Origin: Crotophaga sulcirostris
Taxonomy: Eukaryota > Chordata > Aves > Cuculiformes > Crotophagidae
Length of the DNA: 64,000 nt
Reading direction: 5' to 3'
Assembly (NCBI GenBank): GCA_013397455.1
Contig: VYZB01000373.1
Location: forward strand, 785,857-849,856
A model generated the notes under the pieces. That model saw only the letters and a list, made by a program, of their open reading frames with translations, did no database searches and was not told the DNA's origin. The first letter of the stretch is position 1, and each line of letters begins with the position of its first letter. The translations under genes were made by a program, and so were the position numbers. Positions 1-12,299 of the stretch are shown in pieces.

Positions 1-321
1 AGGTGATGTCATTACAGTACCTCACACTGAAGGCAATGATCCACTGGGCAACACTGGCAGAGTGTGCTGTAAGACTATAGACATCAACATCACCTACCTA
101 GAAGAAAGACACATTGTGGATATACTTAGGGTTTCCATATCCCTTGCTTAGACAGCTGTTAATAAGAAACAATACCGAGTTATCAGATACATTGGATTTC
201 TTCCTTAATCATTAGGAAAGTAACCAAACACACGTCCCTTTCTGACATTTTAAAAGAGGACTTTCAGATTCAAAGATGAAAGGTGTTTTGCCTCCAACAG
301 ACAGTAGTTGTCTCATTTAGT
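1..321. other. Non-coding, nothing recognised
   Basis: AT-rich sequence with no open frame of note and no repeat I recognise. It runs into the CR1 fragment that starts near 322. Confidence 0.5.
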
Positions 322-632
322 TAACTGAAAGGAGGCTGGTGTTTCTTCTCCCAGGTAGAAAGTGATAGAATGAAATGGCCTCAGGTTGTGACAGGGGAGG
401 TTTAGATTGGGTATTAGGATAAAATTTCTTAACTGAAAGTATGCTGAAGCATTGGAACAGGCTGCCCAGGGAAGTGATGGAGTTTCAATCCCTGGAGGTG
501 TTCAAAAAGCATCTAGATGTGGTGTTTCGGGACATGGTTTAGAAGGCACAGTGGTGCTGGGCTGATGGTTGGGCTGGATGATCTTAGAGCTCTCTTCCAA
601 CCTTAATGATTCTATGATTCTGTGATTCTAAG
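322..632 (+). mobile_element. CR1 LINE fragment, 3' end
   Basis: The 3' end of a chicken-repeat-1 LINE. It carries the typical run from the end of the reverse-transcriptase ORF (the equivalent of lysine/histidine-rich HW..LP.E) through a 3' region with 'gatggttgggctggatgatctt' style wording, ending in short ATTCTATG/ATTCTGTG tail units near 608-630. It is heavily 5' truncated and has no intact ORF. CR1 tails are short direct octamers rather than poly(A), which fixes the + orientation. Confidence 0.9.
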
Positions 633-3600
633 GTCTTGCAGAAGCTCCAAATATACTCCTAGGTTTTTGTTGTATGACCAAAGTAACGTTGCATGGTAAA
701 TACTAAGAAGAAGCAACATGATAAGTTTGCCAATATTTTTAAATCAATTGAAAAAAATACAGAGCTCTGATGGTAAGATGTTGTATTATTTGTGTAATAT
801 TATTTTAATGATTTTTTGATTGATGGAGATTTTGCAGATTATTCTAGGTATTAATATCTCCCTGGGTTTTGTTATCGAGATCTGTAGTGGATGGGGTTTT
901 TGTTTATTTTTAATTTGTTTGCCATGGGGTATTTACATTTAATTGTTTATTTATTCACTATGTGTCATTATTCAACTCTCTGAGGGATGAGGAGAGGGAT
1001 AATAAAGTTACTCGACCAGTTTGGTCAAGTCATATAGATTTATTTGCTATTTTAAATGTACAGGACAATTTAAACAGCATCTGAACATATTTGAATAAAG
1101 AGGAAAATGGTAAAGAAATTCTAATTGCTTAAAAGATCAGAAGAAACAATATATTAGAATTTAACTGACCTTTATTAAAGTTTCTTCCATACTAGATACC
1201 AAAATCAAGTAAAAATTTAATCAAAGTAAGGTACCCAGTACTGTACTGTAAACAATGTGGAATATACTCTCGCATAACTCACACACACACGATATTTTAA
1301 TGTGATTTATTTGTATTGGCTCCATGTAGATAAAGAATAATTTTATATATTTTGGGGGCTGTACATCAGTGCTCTGACAAATCTAGGTGAGGAATTGGTT
1401 TCCCAGATAGGTTTCTCCACGCTGCTTTTACCTGAAGGATTATCAGTGAGAGCCCCCCCCCGCCTCACCCCGGGTGACTTCTTGGCTGCCACTCACAGAG
1501 ATCTTCTGCATCATCCAGTGCCACTTGACATGCCCTTGGGTATCAAAGACATCTGCGAAGGACTGGCAGATACACCACAAGACTGATGACTGATCTGCAG
1601 CTTTCTGAAGCAACAACTGAAGGATGGGGGAGATACACCACATAGCAACTAAAATGGTACTAGACAGCTATGTTTAAGAAGCTTATTTAGCTTATTGCTC
1701 TTCTAGTTGGGTGAGCACTTTATTCTTTTTCTTGAGAAAGCAGTGTTCTGCATCAGCTTCAAAAGCCAACAGTTCTTCAAACAAGAAGTTACCCATGAAG
1801 AACATGATTATATACATTACTCTCAATTTGATTGTTAACAAGCATCTGCATTAATTTTCTTTCACACTCCCTACAGTGTCATCTTCATTCAAGTAACATT
1901 TGGTAATACTGTTAATAAATGGAATGTTCAAGTACTTAATTCATTTCAGGCATGTGCTTCCACAACACATCACCATCAATTACTGCTCCCTTCACAGAAT
2001 TCTAACTCGTTGATTTCTATTATTTCTCCAGCAGTACAAACCATAATGAAACTCCGGGTGTGCCTGAAAGGAAAATACACAGTATTAAATACTCAGGTTA
2101 GTGTGATTGCTTAACCGTGTACCAGTAAGCATATGGAATGTTTTGACAAGAGTAAACTTTTAGAGTTTCCCTTTGCTTCTCAGAATTGGTCTACACGTCC
2201 AAAACACCCTACATGGCAAAATCAGTACGCGCCTGTAGAATAACAAGGTATACATGTGCTATCTTTAGTCAAGTTAGCATAGTTACGAGTATCAGTGAAG
2301 ACGCAGAAGCATAAGCCAGACAGCATGTTATATAAATCAGAACACATCCCATATAAAAATCTAGCAACGTGCTCTGAACCTCCTTGCTGTATGTTTTTTT
2401 CAGCTTACAGCAATCAGATACCAAAGGATTGAGACGGGGTCTGTATCTGGCCACTATCTTCAGTGGCAACAAACACCTTTCATTACCCTACCTACTCCCT
2501 TTTGTATAGCAGTGGCTCCTCAGTCTACAACAGCAACATATTCCACTATTCTGTCACATGAAAAAGTACTGCCTTCTGATTTTTTTTTCCATCTGTTATG
2601 TGACTCACAGGGTGCTCCTAGTTCTTATATTGTGAGATTATGTGAATACTTGCTTCTTGCTGACCTTTCCACACCATCCCTTGCTTCAAAGTTTTTTCTT
2701 GTATTACTTTTCGTCATCCCTCTTCTAGGCCAAGAATTCTGATGTATTTAACTTCACACATGGCAGTACCTCTGAAAGTCTCTGCCACCCTTCCTTAAAC
2801 TTCTTTTTTTTTCAACCCTTGTTCTAGTCTACTACACCTTTTTCAAAATGGTATAAGAAAAACTCCATACAAGATTAAAAATACTTCAGCCCAAATTAAA
2901 ATGCTTTAGTTTATTCCTGTTGTATACTTTTACCAGCCTAAGACTAAAACAAAACAGTGAATTCACGTAAGGTCATCCAGGAATTAACTTGCAGTTACAG
3001 TACACATACAAAAAGGAAATTGGATGTCTCCCTGTTTATTGATTAATACTAGTATTCCCATGAGTTATGTAGTGATTGGCCTTTACTTGGCATAATGGTG
3101 TTATTTTTTAACCAGTTGTAAAGAAAGAAAAGAATAGCAAGCTATTCAATGTTACATAAGTTACACTACACATAAAACCACAGATCTGCAGTGAAAGACA
3201 AAAGTTCTGCGGAAACCAAGGTGCCAGACAAACCAAATACATTTAAAAACCTGAAAAAATATTCAATAACAAACCATTTGTATCGCCCAAAGCAGAGAAA
3301 AAACAAGGTGAAACCAAGTGCCTCAGAAGAGAGAAGCGTATCCAAGCAACAGCATTAAGACTCAAAAGAAATAGGTCATGTGAAGAAAAGCACTAAATTT
3401 AGTAATCAAATGTATATTCAGCAGCAAAGATAAAGAAGGATTAGTGAAATAACTTCAACATCAAAAAAAATGAAAGAAATTAAGAGATTCCTGAACAGAA
3501 CATTTTCTGGAGCTGGGACACATTTGAAGCAAAAACTCTGCACTTGGTTGCAACAGTGCAACTGAAATGAAATTCCGTGACAATTAATGGAGTTAAATTT

Positions 3601-6200
3601 GTATGAAACAAAATAACTCAAAGCATATTTTGGTCCCGTATTTTATTTTGGATCAGCTTTATTCCAGAAGCCTGATAAGAGCACTGTTGTTTGGGTCTCT
3701 GCACATGCAGATGGAAATCATGATGTGTTAAGAAGTTGGTACAAATATAGAATGGCAAAACTTTTACTGACATCACAGGGTCTTGCATCCATTAGAATTT
3801 GCTTTTGATCCTAATTATGTCAATGGCAAAACTCCCCTACTTCACACAGAATGATATGCATGATTTAATGAACAGGTGTGACCTGGTCTGCTGTTGGCAA
3901 CCCATCTGGATCTAGTCAGTTTGGCTGAAGAAGTTGTTCACCAAGGAGCTTACCTGGAGGTGTGAGTGACAGCTGGCTGTCTTGAGGCACAGATGTGGTA
4001 ACGCTGAAAGAATAACTTTGCTTCTCCAGCAGTTAGGAAAAAACCTATATTCTATTGCTCCTCAAAGCATTTTTAGTCCATTTCAGAGACTGTCTTGTTA
4101 AAACCTTGAACACTCATGGTTGGCATTTGTTGCAATAATGGAATTTCTGCCACTTCAGATGCAGCAACTCTGCAGTTCACAGGAGCCCTTTCTTCCTGTG
4201 AACTGCAGGTTTTCTCACCTTTGGAAAAGCTCTGAACTCTAGGAGCACTCCCTACCCAACGCAGAGGCAGAGTATGCAGCCCTCATAGATAGTAGCTGTG
4301 GGACAGCTGAATTAGGACCTTAGCTGGAACTAAGGGACTCCCAGTACCCAGTGAAAGGAAAGGGCTGCCTCCGTGAGCAGCAAGGTCACTCATTCTTTCC
4401 TCCTACTTAGCTCAAGACTCAGCAGGAGCTGTGTTCCCGGGGGTCCCTGCCTCTCACAGCAACAGTCAAGCACCATTCTGTTGCTGTGGGAAGCGGCATT
4501 TCCAAAGCCAGCCTTCTCCTAAGTCCTGTAGGAAATACCAGTGTAAGAAAGAGTCATTTTCCCTCAGAAGCAATAGCATATTTTCATCCAGAAGGAAAAA
4601 AAACATGAATGCAGCATACATACTGCCATATACCACAGCACTTTGAACACTAAGATTACATAAAAGCATATTTAATTTTTAATATAAGCTCATTCCATAG
4701 ATTTGCTGTCTCTGGGAGTAGGCATTGACTTTGCTCTGTGGCCACTGCTGAAAATAGTGGGCAGAACAGAATTATCTAATCATGCTCAATTTATAAATTA
4801 TTTATCAATTACTGACACCGTAAAAAATTCTGGCTGAAATCTGAACAAGCATGACAAGGCTGGGGTAGGAACTAAGATATGTGGTTTAAAGGGTAGCACT
4901 GTGGTTTGAATGGGAATGCAAAGGTTGAGTATTGTTTGGAATGACAGTGTGTATCTGTGTGTCATCAGCACCCAGCAAGCAAACAGAAAGAAAGCGACAA
5001 AGAGCAAGAGAAGCAACAGTTGTATGTCACCTAGAGAAAGTCAAAAGAACAAACTGAAAGCAGACTGTCTGCCTCATGTTGTTTGAGTCTTCCTCCTTTC
5101 AGGGAAATAGGACTTTTGAGTACATTTCTTGTAAATAAAAACAGAGCATTACAGACATAACTGGGTTCTCCATCACTGCATTCTGTAATTTAAAATAATA
5201 AAAAAAAAACCTCACAGAGTTGAGTCTGGCCAGAAACAGGGGCTACAAAGTGGGGGGAGGGAGGGGAAAGGACTTTAAAACCATTAAAACCGAGTTTAAG
5301 CAGTTACTTATCTTGATATTGCTTTACAAAAGTGATTTTGATGTTAAAAAGGCCAGATGCCAAGGAGAGAAGTATTTTTCACTCTACTGCTACTTACTAA
5401 TACTATTTTCTACCAGCTAGAATGAGCACAAATAACAAATATTTATTTTTGCCTTACTAAGCTGTAATGATTTATTATCAAAAGAGAACAAAAGAAGAAA
5501 ACATTTCCTCAAAAGAAGAAACAAAAATTTAAAAATTCTAATCAAACATGTTTACTGTCTTTAAATATTGCTTTCAATATTCTCTTCACATATATAAAGC
5601 AATATTTTTCACTGGTAAAGGTAATAATTCTTTACTCATGTTGTATACATAAATAACTAAGACAACATGGCTGGAAAACTATCAGTTATTTTTGTGCATC
5701 TGGTTGAAAACATAAAGAATTTATTATTTTATTTCAAATATCGAGAAGTATCAAAAATCATATTTTTAACTAAAAAAAGCCTGCAGTATGAAATTATTTC
5801 TCAAGAGTAATGACTGGAAATTGTCAGGCTTGGACCTTACCAGATATGAAGTACAGTACCCACAAGACACTTCCTGTATTTACCCACGGCAGATGTTTGG
5901 AGATTGTTGACCAGTTGTGTATTGCAACATACATTTAAGGTTGAAAAAGAGATGTAGTTTTATGTAAAAAGAAAACTCCAAAACATTGCACAAGTTTTTA
6001 TGTACACCAAACAATATTAGGATTACACCAGAGAAGTTGCACTATGTTTCAGAGGTAAAGTAGCAACTAGGAGCAGGATTATGAGGAGGATTTTTGGGGA
6101 TTGAAACCTTCAACCAGTAGCAGGCAGAGTGGCATGAAATCCAGGACATGAAATGGGACAATGTGTGTACTGGCAGACAGGATCCACTTTTTACCAAGGC
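633..6200. other. AT-rich non-coding stretch
   Basis: No supported gene. The open frames here are short and show no family resemblance on either strand. The stretch holds a small CA run near 1280 and a perfect inverted repeat at 4170-4208, listed separately. If mammalian synteny holds, this lies within or beside ANO10 on the minus strand, but I saw no anoctamin exon. Confidence 0.45.
4170..4208. repeat. Perfect 15-bp inverted repeat (hairpin)
   Basis: The left arm CTGCAGTTCACAGGA (4170-4184) is exactly complementary to the right arm at 4194-4208, with a 9-nt loop. The stem has no mismatch or bulge. Both ends carry a PstI-type CTGCAG palindrome. Complementarity fades outside the arms, so it is short for a microRNA precursor. 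It could be the relic of a small inverted-repeat transposon or a chance hairpin. Confidence 0.85.
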
Positions 6201-6204
6201 CTGT

Positions 6205-6241
6205 AGTGATAGGTCAAACCATTTTATGATTCTATGATACC
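6205..6241 (+). mobile_element. CR1 tail remnant
   Basis: A very short stretch, 'aaccattttatgattctatgat', resembles the last bases and tail of a CR1 element. It sits just before a second CR1 fragment and may be all that remains of an older insertion. Confidence 0.45.
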
Positions 6242-6274
6242 CATCCACCCCAGTCCATTCTGCACCCACAGCTG

Positions 6275-6502
6275 GCTTTGATGAAGGAAAAAAATTTCTT
6301 TACTGTGAGGATGACAGAGCACTGGAACAGGCTTCCCAGGAAGGTTGTGGAGTCTCCTTCTCTGGAGATATTCAAAACCCACCTGGACATGTTCCTGGGC
6401 AACCTGCTCTTGGTGAACCTGTTTTAGCAAGGAAGGTTGAACTAGATTATCTCCAACGCCTACCATCCTGTGATTCTCTGTGATTCTGTGATTCTGTGAC
6501 AT
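6275..6502 (+). mobile_element. CR1 LINE fragment, 3' end
   Basis: The sequence runs from the 'tttactgtgaggatgacagagcactgg' type region, the last codons of CR1 ORF2, to a tail of repeated GATTCTGTG units at about 6470-6500. The wording differs from the neighbours (GAGTCTCC, CTTGGTGAACCTG), which suggests a different subfamily. The open frame on the opposite strand at 6224-6661 is a shadow of this repeat. Confidence 0.85.
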
Positions 6503-6559
6503 TAGCAACAATAGAAGTGTCCTCAGAAAGTCATATTCACAGCCTCCCTGCCTCCAGGC

Positions 6560-7060
6560 AGCTTCACTATAGCTACTAATTTTCTGTTTATGGAGGAAAA
6601 GAGATGTATGTAGCCTGTCCTTAAAGACCCCAATGACAGACATTGACCATACCATTGGCAAACTTTTTCTCCAGTGCCTCTACCCTTGAAGAATGTTTAT
6701 CCTAATGTTTAACCTAAAATATCCTGATTGCAATTTCTGCCCATGGTGAACAGCAGGAAACATTTCCATCTCATCAGTAACTTCTCATGGATTTGTGGAC
6801 TGTCGGAATTCTCCTATTCATCTTATTCTTCTCTAATTAAGCAATCTGAAATAATTCAGTATTTCCTCTAGGCCCCTGGACGTTCTGGTTGTTCTCCAGG
6901 CTATCTACATCCTTCTTCACATGCAACATCCAAAACTATCTTTGCTACTGCTAAGCAAGGCAGAATTCCTTGCCAGGTCTCATAAACCCTAATGATGTTC
7001 ATCATACGTCCCAGCAGGACGCTTAACTTTTTTGCAATAACAAGCCATGGTTGACTCACA
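6560..7060 (-). mobile_element. Ancient, decayed CR1/L3-like LINE fragment
   Basis: Read on the minus strand, this resembles old amniote CR1 elements. The + strand shows, in the usual reversed order, decayed versions of 'agtgaagaat...cctaatgt', 'cttctctaattaagcaatct', 'cctctaggcccctggacgttctgg', 'tccaggctatctacatcctt' and 'gcaacatccaaaact'. It is much more diverged than the other CR1 copies in the window. The outer edges are approximate. Confidence 0.6.
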
Positions 7061-10000
7061 CCCAGTTTGTGACCACTCAAAACTTGATTTACTATTGTAC
7101 GGAATTGCTACCTAACCAGTTTTCCCTACCAGCTGATTAGTCCTGCCTAGATCTGCAGCTGGTTTTGTTGACTAGCTTCCCATTTTTGTTTCGTATTTCT
7201 AAAGATAATTTTTTATTCTGTTCCTGTCCTGCAGCATACATACTCCTTCCTGGTCCAATACATATGTGAATTCAATAAGCATTCTCCCTCTTATAAACAT
7301 TCCTCAGGTCACCAGATCCTGGATCTGTGCAATCCAACTTGATACACATTTCCATTTTGAGAGAGAATCACCCTGCTACTCTGGTTTTCCAACAAGCTTT
7401 GCAAGCACCTAGCTGTAAATAAACATAGAACATACTTCATTAATTTGTTTATGGAAATCACAGGAAAAGTTACCTGAAAATCAAGACATATCATATCCAT
7501 AGCTCCTCTCTAGCCAGAAGATATATGATCCTGTTGTAAAGGCAATCTGATTTTTGAGACATGGTTTCTTGCTGACAGTTACTCATCCGTAAGTTATTTT
7601 TCAGGCATGTACACATATATTTATTTGTTTCACTATTTTTCTAGAAATTAGTTTGCTTAGTCCATAATTTCATACCTCCTCCTTTTTCTCCTCCCTCCTC
7701 TCCACCACCCTTGTCACTTTACAGCCTCCCTTTATACTACCTAACATCCATAACTTCTCAAAGACATTCATTATTGACACTGAGATTCTGTTAGCAAGGT
7801 CTTTAAATACACTAGGACAAAGTTAGAGAGACCTGAGATCAATAAGAAAATACCTGACTTAATTACTCTACCTTTTTGTTAACTGAGGCCAACACATTAG
7901 TCTCCCTATTTTACTGATCCTTTCTGGTGAAGTCTAGAAGGTACTGCCTTCCTGACACCTTTTAGTTTTCTCACTTTATAGTTAGACAACTCTTTGTACT
8001 TCAGACAATTAGTAGGCTTCTAGTGATGTGGGGTTTTTTATTTTGGTAGCTAGTTGCATTTCATTTCATGCTTGTGTCTTTTTGATTTTGTTCCTGCATG
8101 CTTCTGTTATACCTTTATTCTCAGCCTTAACAGCTTAACCTGCTTTCTCATTTCCTATAGGTTTGTTTCTTGAGCTTGAGTGATTTAGCTGGTTTCCTAA
8201 CTACAGTTGCTGACTTTACTTCACAATGAAAACTTGCATCTGTGCTCTTAATATTAGCAGCTCCTGTGAATTTATTTTCTTTTCCGTTCACCTGTTATAC
8301 AGGCTTCCAATAGCACCCCTGCCTTGCTCTTTTCCAAGTTCATTGAAGGCTGCTTTCCTAAATTTCACTGGATTCATGTTGATCCCACTCTGGGCATGCA
8401 AATAACTAACTCACTCTGGTATTTCTTGGACAGTCTCTCCTATTGTTTACCCTCACCTTTTCAGCAAGTTGCTTCTTTTTGATTGTTATCAAAACTAGAA
8501 TAGTCTCATTGCTCTGGCTGGACTTCTCCAGAAAGCCTGGAAGGCTCACCTATTTTCAGCTTGCGTGTTCATGTAGGTGTTCATATTCACAGCTGAAGAA
8601 AATAGAAGGTTATGGTGCAGGGACACTGCCTAGATTACACACCCTGTCCCATGCAGCTGAATGTCTCATTGGCTTGGGATCTCACAGCTAGGACATATGA
8701 CCCAGGCAGACACAGTCACAGTACCCTTGAGGGGAGCACCCTTCCACCCACCTGAAAATGTGATACTTTGTCTCTCCCCAGCCACTCCTGTATCCAGGAG
8801 GGAATTTCTGGTTAATCACATGTGAGTCACGTACTGTGGAACAGCTGAGTATGACAAGATGGAAGTTCTGGATAGCAACACTGCCTGCCATGGCCTCAGC
8901 CATTGCTGGTACTGATATATTAATAAAGTTGTATGTAGGCACCGGTCTTTGCAGTTCATTTGCTTCTTGGAGCACTTAAACTTCTCCTGGCTTCCCGTAG
9001 CTGACTCTTGCACACAGTTACTCAACTTCCTACTGCAACTGCTGTAGGCGCACTTTCAAAATAGTGCTATAGGGGCTCTGAACGCAAACCCCCTCTGAGA
9101 TGTAAACAGCAACTCAGTCAGGACTGCTATTGACTTTCCTTACGTGACATGACCCTGGTGAAGTAACCAACAAAACTTTTCTTGCAGCTTTGCTGAACTG
9201 CACCTCATCTGTTCAAGTGCCAGGCTCACAGAGACTCTCCTTTGCCCCAGCCATTCACTCCAGGACTGTCATCTCAGTTATGGCCACAATGTCATAGGTT
9301 TCCCAGTTCACACACAGCCTGTACTCAGAGCAGGACCAGATATGCCTCTTGGAAGGGGCACAAGAAAGCTTGCCCTCCTGCACAGCAAGAAGGTGAAAGA
9401 CCAAGAGGCTGACAGAGAGTCTCCCTATGCAGGGTAGGCCTCAGGCACAAGGACCGTAGCAAAACACTAGCCTTGCTTCAAGGAGGGTCTCTCACGTCAC
9501 CACACTCCTTACAGCTTTCAAGACTTTAGTTATCTGTACAAATAGCCTTCTTATGCTCACCAGAGGCAGGCATATGTTGGCTGGAAGATGTTGGCAAATT
9601 TAACATGAAGGAGGACCTCCAAGGAGTTGAACACTTCCTTGTAAACCTACACTGATTTTAAACTCTTTTTCCACACCCAGATACATCTAGGAAACAGGAT
9701 AACATGGAGCATTCACACTAGGAACATAACAAGCATGCTGCCATTGTTCTCAAACTGCCACTCCACTTTGCAGAGGAGCACTGTGACAAACACTACAAAG
9801 CAGGACAACAGATAAAAAGCTGAACAAGCTGCCTGTGAGCTGCAGTGCCCCTCTAGACCAGTAGGATTGAAGAGTGCTCAGTAATATGAACCTCCAGACC
9901 CTGCCAAAGTCTGACATGGTTATGACTTTTCCCTTCTTCACTGACTTATCCAAAGCTGAAACATCCAGCTGCCAGACTGAGGTCCAGAACTAGGCAGCAG

Positions 10001-10130
10001 AGGCTCAGCTGATGTCAGGATTCCTCCCCCACCTCAGTAATGCCAACAGTTCTTCCCAGAAAAAAAACAGACAACAGGACTCTGGACAGAACTCCTTATT
10101 TACAAGTCATGAGAGCTGTGTAAATTTGCA
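7061..10130. other. Non-coding stretch, partly unidentified
   Basis: No supported gene. At 8700-9560 the base composition is less AT-rich and the sequence has the look of an old repeat or a decayed coding copy, with many stops in all frames; I could not name it. The small minus-strand open frames near 8.7-9.0 and 9.75 kb have no recognisable family. Confidence 0.4.
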
Positions 10131-10141
10131 GTCCTCCAGCC

Positions 10142-10233
10142 CTACTTGCGCTTCTGCACGGGCATAGTCACAGCTCGCTCCAACACCCGCAGCTTCAGTC
10201 CCTGAGGCAGTTGACAAATGTTAGGCTTCTCCC
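10142..10233 (-). pseudogene. Orphan exon-like segment, identity unknown
   Basis: On the minus strand, a good splice-acceptor context (pyrimidine-rich tract ending in TTCTTCAG) is followed at about 10233 by an open frame of roughly 30 codons that ends at a TAG near 10142, with the C-terminus PVQKRK. The frame is basic and holds several CpGs, unlike the flanking AT-rich DNA, as a terminal coding exon would. I do not recognise the protein and found no partner exon upstream. It may be the last exon of a minus-strand gene, a stranded exon, a processed-copy fragment or chance. Confidence 0.25.
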
Positions 10234-10261
10234 CTGAAGAAGAATGGCAGATAAGCTAAGT

Positions 10262-10555
10262 CCTCCAGTGACAGCAAGGCATGCATAGGAGCTCCCAGGG
10301 ACATCTTGTGATGGGTTCAAGGTCCTCCTACCATCAGGAACAGATTCATTTGCAGAAATCAATCAGCCTTATTCTTCTTTCTCCTTTTCAACTTGGCCTA
10401 CCTGGGATGCAAGGCTCAAATTTTCACCTGGAAATTATGCCTGAACTAAAAGATGGAGAACACGTGGAGCAGACACTCAGAGGAGGAGGATCTGTGGGAG
10501 CAAGAAACAAAGGGCCTGTAGACACTGCATGGTAGTCAACCACATGCTGAAACAC
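10262..10555. other. Unassigned stretch before the provirus
   Basis: The frame 10281-10535 (+) has no family resemblance. This may be decayed 5' proviral sequence or host DNA; I cannot tell where the proviral 5' break lies. Confidence 0.3.
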
Positions 10556-10599
10556 CACAAGGATGCGACTGGTGTGAGCTCTTTTTTGTGAGCTGGGTT

Positions 10600-11213
10600 G
10601 CTATCTTGTAGTAAAAGAGGTATGTAGAGTCCTTAAAATCAAGTGAGATTCACACACTCCATGGAGACCTCAGTCAAAGGGACAGGTAGAAGGCAATAAA
10701 AAGGCAGCTTGTTAAACTCTGTCAGTAGACCAAATTAAAATGGACTGAAGTGTTACCAGTAGCCTTCTTGAGAGTCAGGGTTACCCCCAGAGTCAGAGAA
10801 AGGGTAAGACTTTTGAAATATTATATGGAAAACCATATAATGTAAACTTAACAGGAGGAGCTGACCAGATGCACATAGCAGGAGATAAAATATTAACAGA
10901 TTACCTTTTATCTTTGGATAAGACTCTGGGAGGTCTGAAGCGGTATCTTCTTGTGTGAGCACCACTTCCAGTTGAACTGCCTGTACACCTTTTTACTCCA
11001 GGAGACCATGTGTATTTAAAGGTTTGGAAGGATACTCCTTTGGCCAAGAAGCGGAAAGGATTGTATCAGGTTTTACTGACAACTGAAATCACTGTGAAAC
11101 CGAAAGGAGTGGACCCTTGGATTCATTATACCTGGATAAAGAAGGCTCCTCTTGCTAAGTGGCAAGTATCACAAACTGGGCCAATGACTTTGAAGCTGAA
11201 GAAATCCTCATGA
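10600..11213 (+). pseudogene. ERV integrase (pol 3' end), broken
   Basis: Pieces in more than one frame correspond to the C-terminal half of a retroviral integrase. At about 10650-10680 there is a match to the family's TPWRPQS-type motif. At 10730-10850 there is the tryptophan- and arginine-rich segment before the C-terminal domain. At 11000-11213 lies an open stretch with the GDHVY..LYQVLLT..WIH pattern of the gammaretroviral C-terminal DNA-binding domain. In-frame stops (for example the TAA near 10850) and frame changes show it is dead. The catalytic D,D-35-E core is not present in readable form. Confidence 0.7.
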
Positions 11214-12290
11214 GCTGTATTACTGTTAATATGGAGTGTAATTTTCATTTGAATTGTATTCAGGGAGAGGTGTTTGTACCCAGCTTAACAGGAATCAAGT
11301 TTATTATATTTTTGTAGGTTTTGTGTAAAAGGAATAGTTATTTTATGTTATCATGGATCAACTAAAAGCCCTGGTGATTCTTTTTGTTGGGTGAAATGCA
11401 CAATAACTAGTGAGAGTAATCTTGTTTTGAAACTGATTCAGGATTTTAGTAAAGTGTAAAATGTTTGTTCTACTATTACTTGCTTGCCTACTCCTAAATC
11501 AGCAGAAAATCCAGCTCCTTGGCAGGCCTTAAAGATAGATCTTAATGAAACTTGGAAACATACACGGAAAAACAGTACTATGGAAATCCACAAAGATATT
11601 ATAGAATCTGGTGGAAAAATAATGGCACAGTGTTTAATAACGAGAGAGATGCTGAATGGACAACTCACCTCTCTTCATTTGGAGAAAGTAAATATTGGTC
11701 ATTGGGACTACTGACCTTATGTCCGCTGTGGAAAAGGTCCCCGTTGGGGCATAGTTTGTGGGGAGGAGTTAAGAGGTCAGAGGATTGGCAACATGCAAGT
11801 ACGGGAACAGCTGTAGGAACATCTCAGCTAGCATCATTTAGGAACAGATTTGCTATACACAATATAACACAACAATTGGAAATACTGGCAAATGCAACAT
11901 AATTAGGGTTCATGGAATTAAATGAATAATTACAGGCAACTTAAAAAATGGCTTCAAAATTATAGTTGCTATGTTCATATCCCCAATGTAATGGAAAATT
12001 TAAATGTTCAATTGGATAAAATCAAACAAGTAGCTAAGACCAGACAGGAATTACAGGCAGGATTAGAACGAGGATGTTTGAATGAACTATTGAATGGACT
12101 TGGATTTTCATTGACCAAGATGGCTGGGAAGCCTTTTACAAAATATTATTGTTGTTATAATAATTTTAATAATTATCTGTATTGTATTAAGTTGTAAGAT
12201 TGATTCTTCAGGCAACTGCTGGAACCTATATGATGTTACTTGAGACTTACAAGGCCTGTAAAATAATACAAGTAGCCTCAAAAGTCTCAA
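11214..12290 (+). pseudogene. ERV envelope-like remnant, broken
   Basis: Between the end of integrase and the purine tract lie several short open pieces in different frames (about 11460-11900 and 11922-12197). They include a leucine-rich leader-like start near 11460, asparagine-linked glycosylation-type triplets, and a hydrophobic, cysteine-containing C-terminal piece near 12110-12197. The position and composition fit an env gene with its transmembrane part at the 3' end. The region is shorter than a usual env and carries stops and frameshifts. Assignment rests mainly on position. Confidence 0.5.
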
Positions 12291-12299
12291 ATGGGGGGA

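Noticed and set aside
6224..6661. A 145-codon minus-strand gene
   Set aside because: It is largely the antisense of a CR1 fragment.
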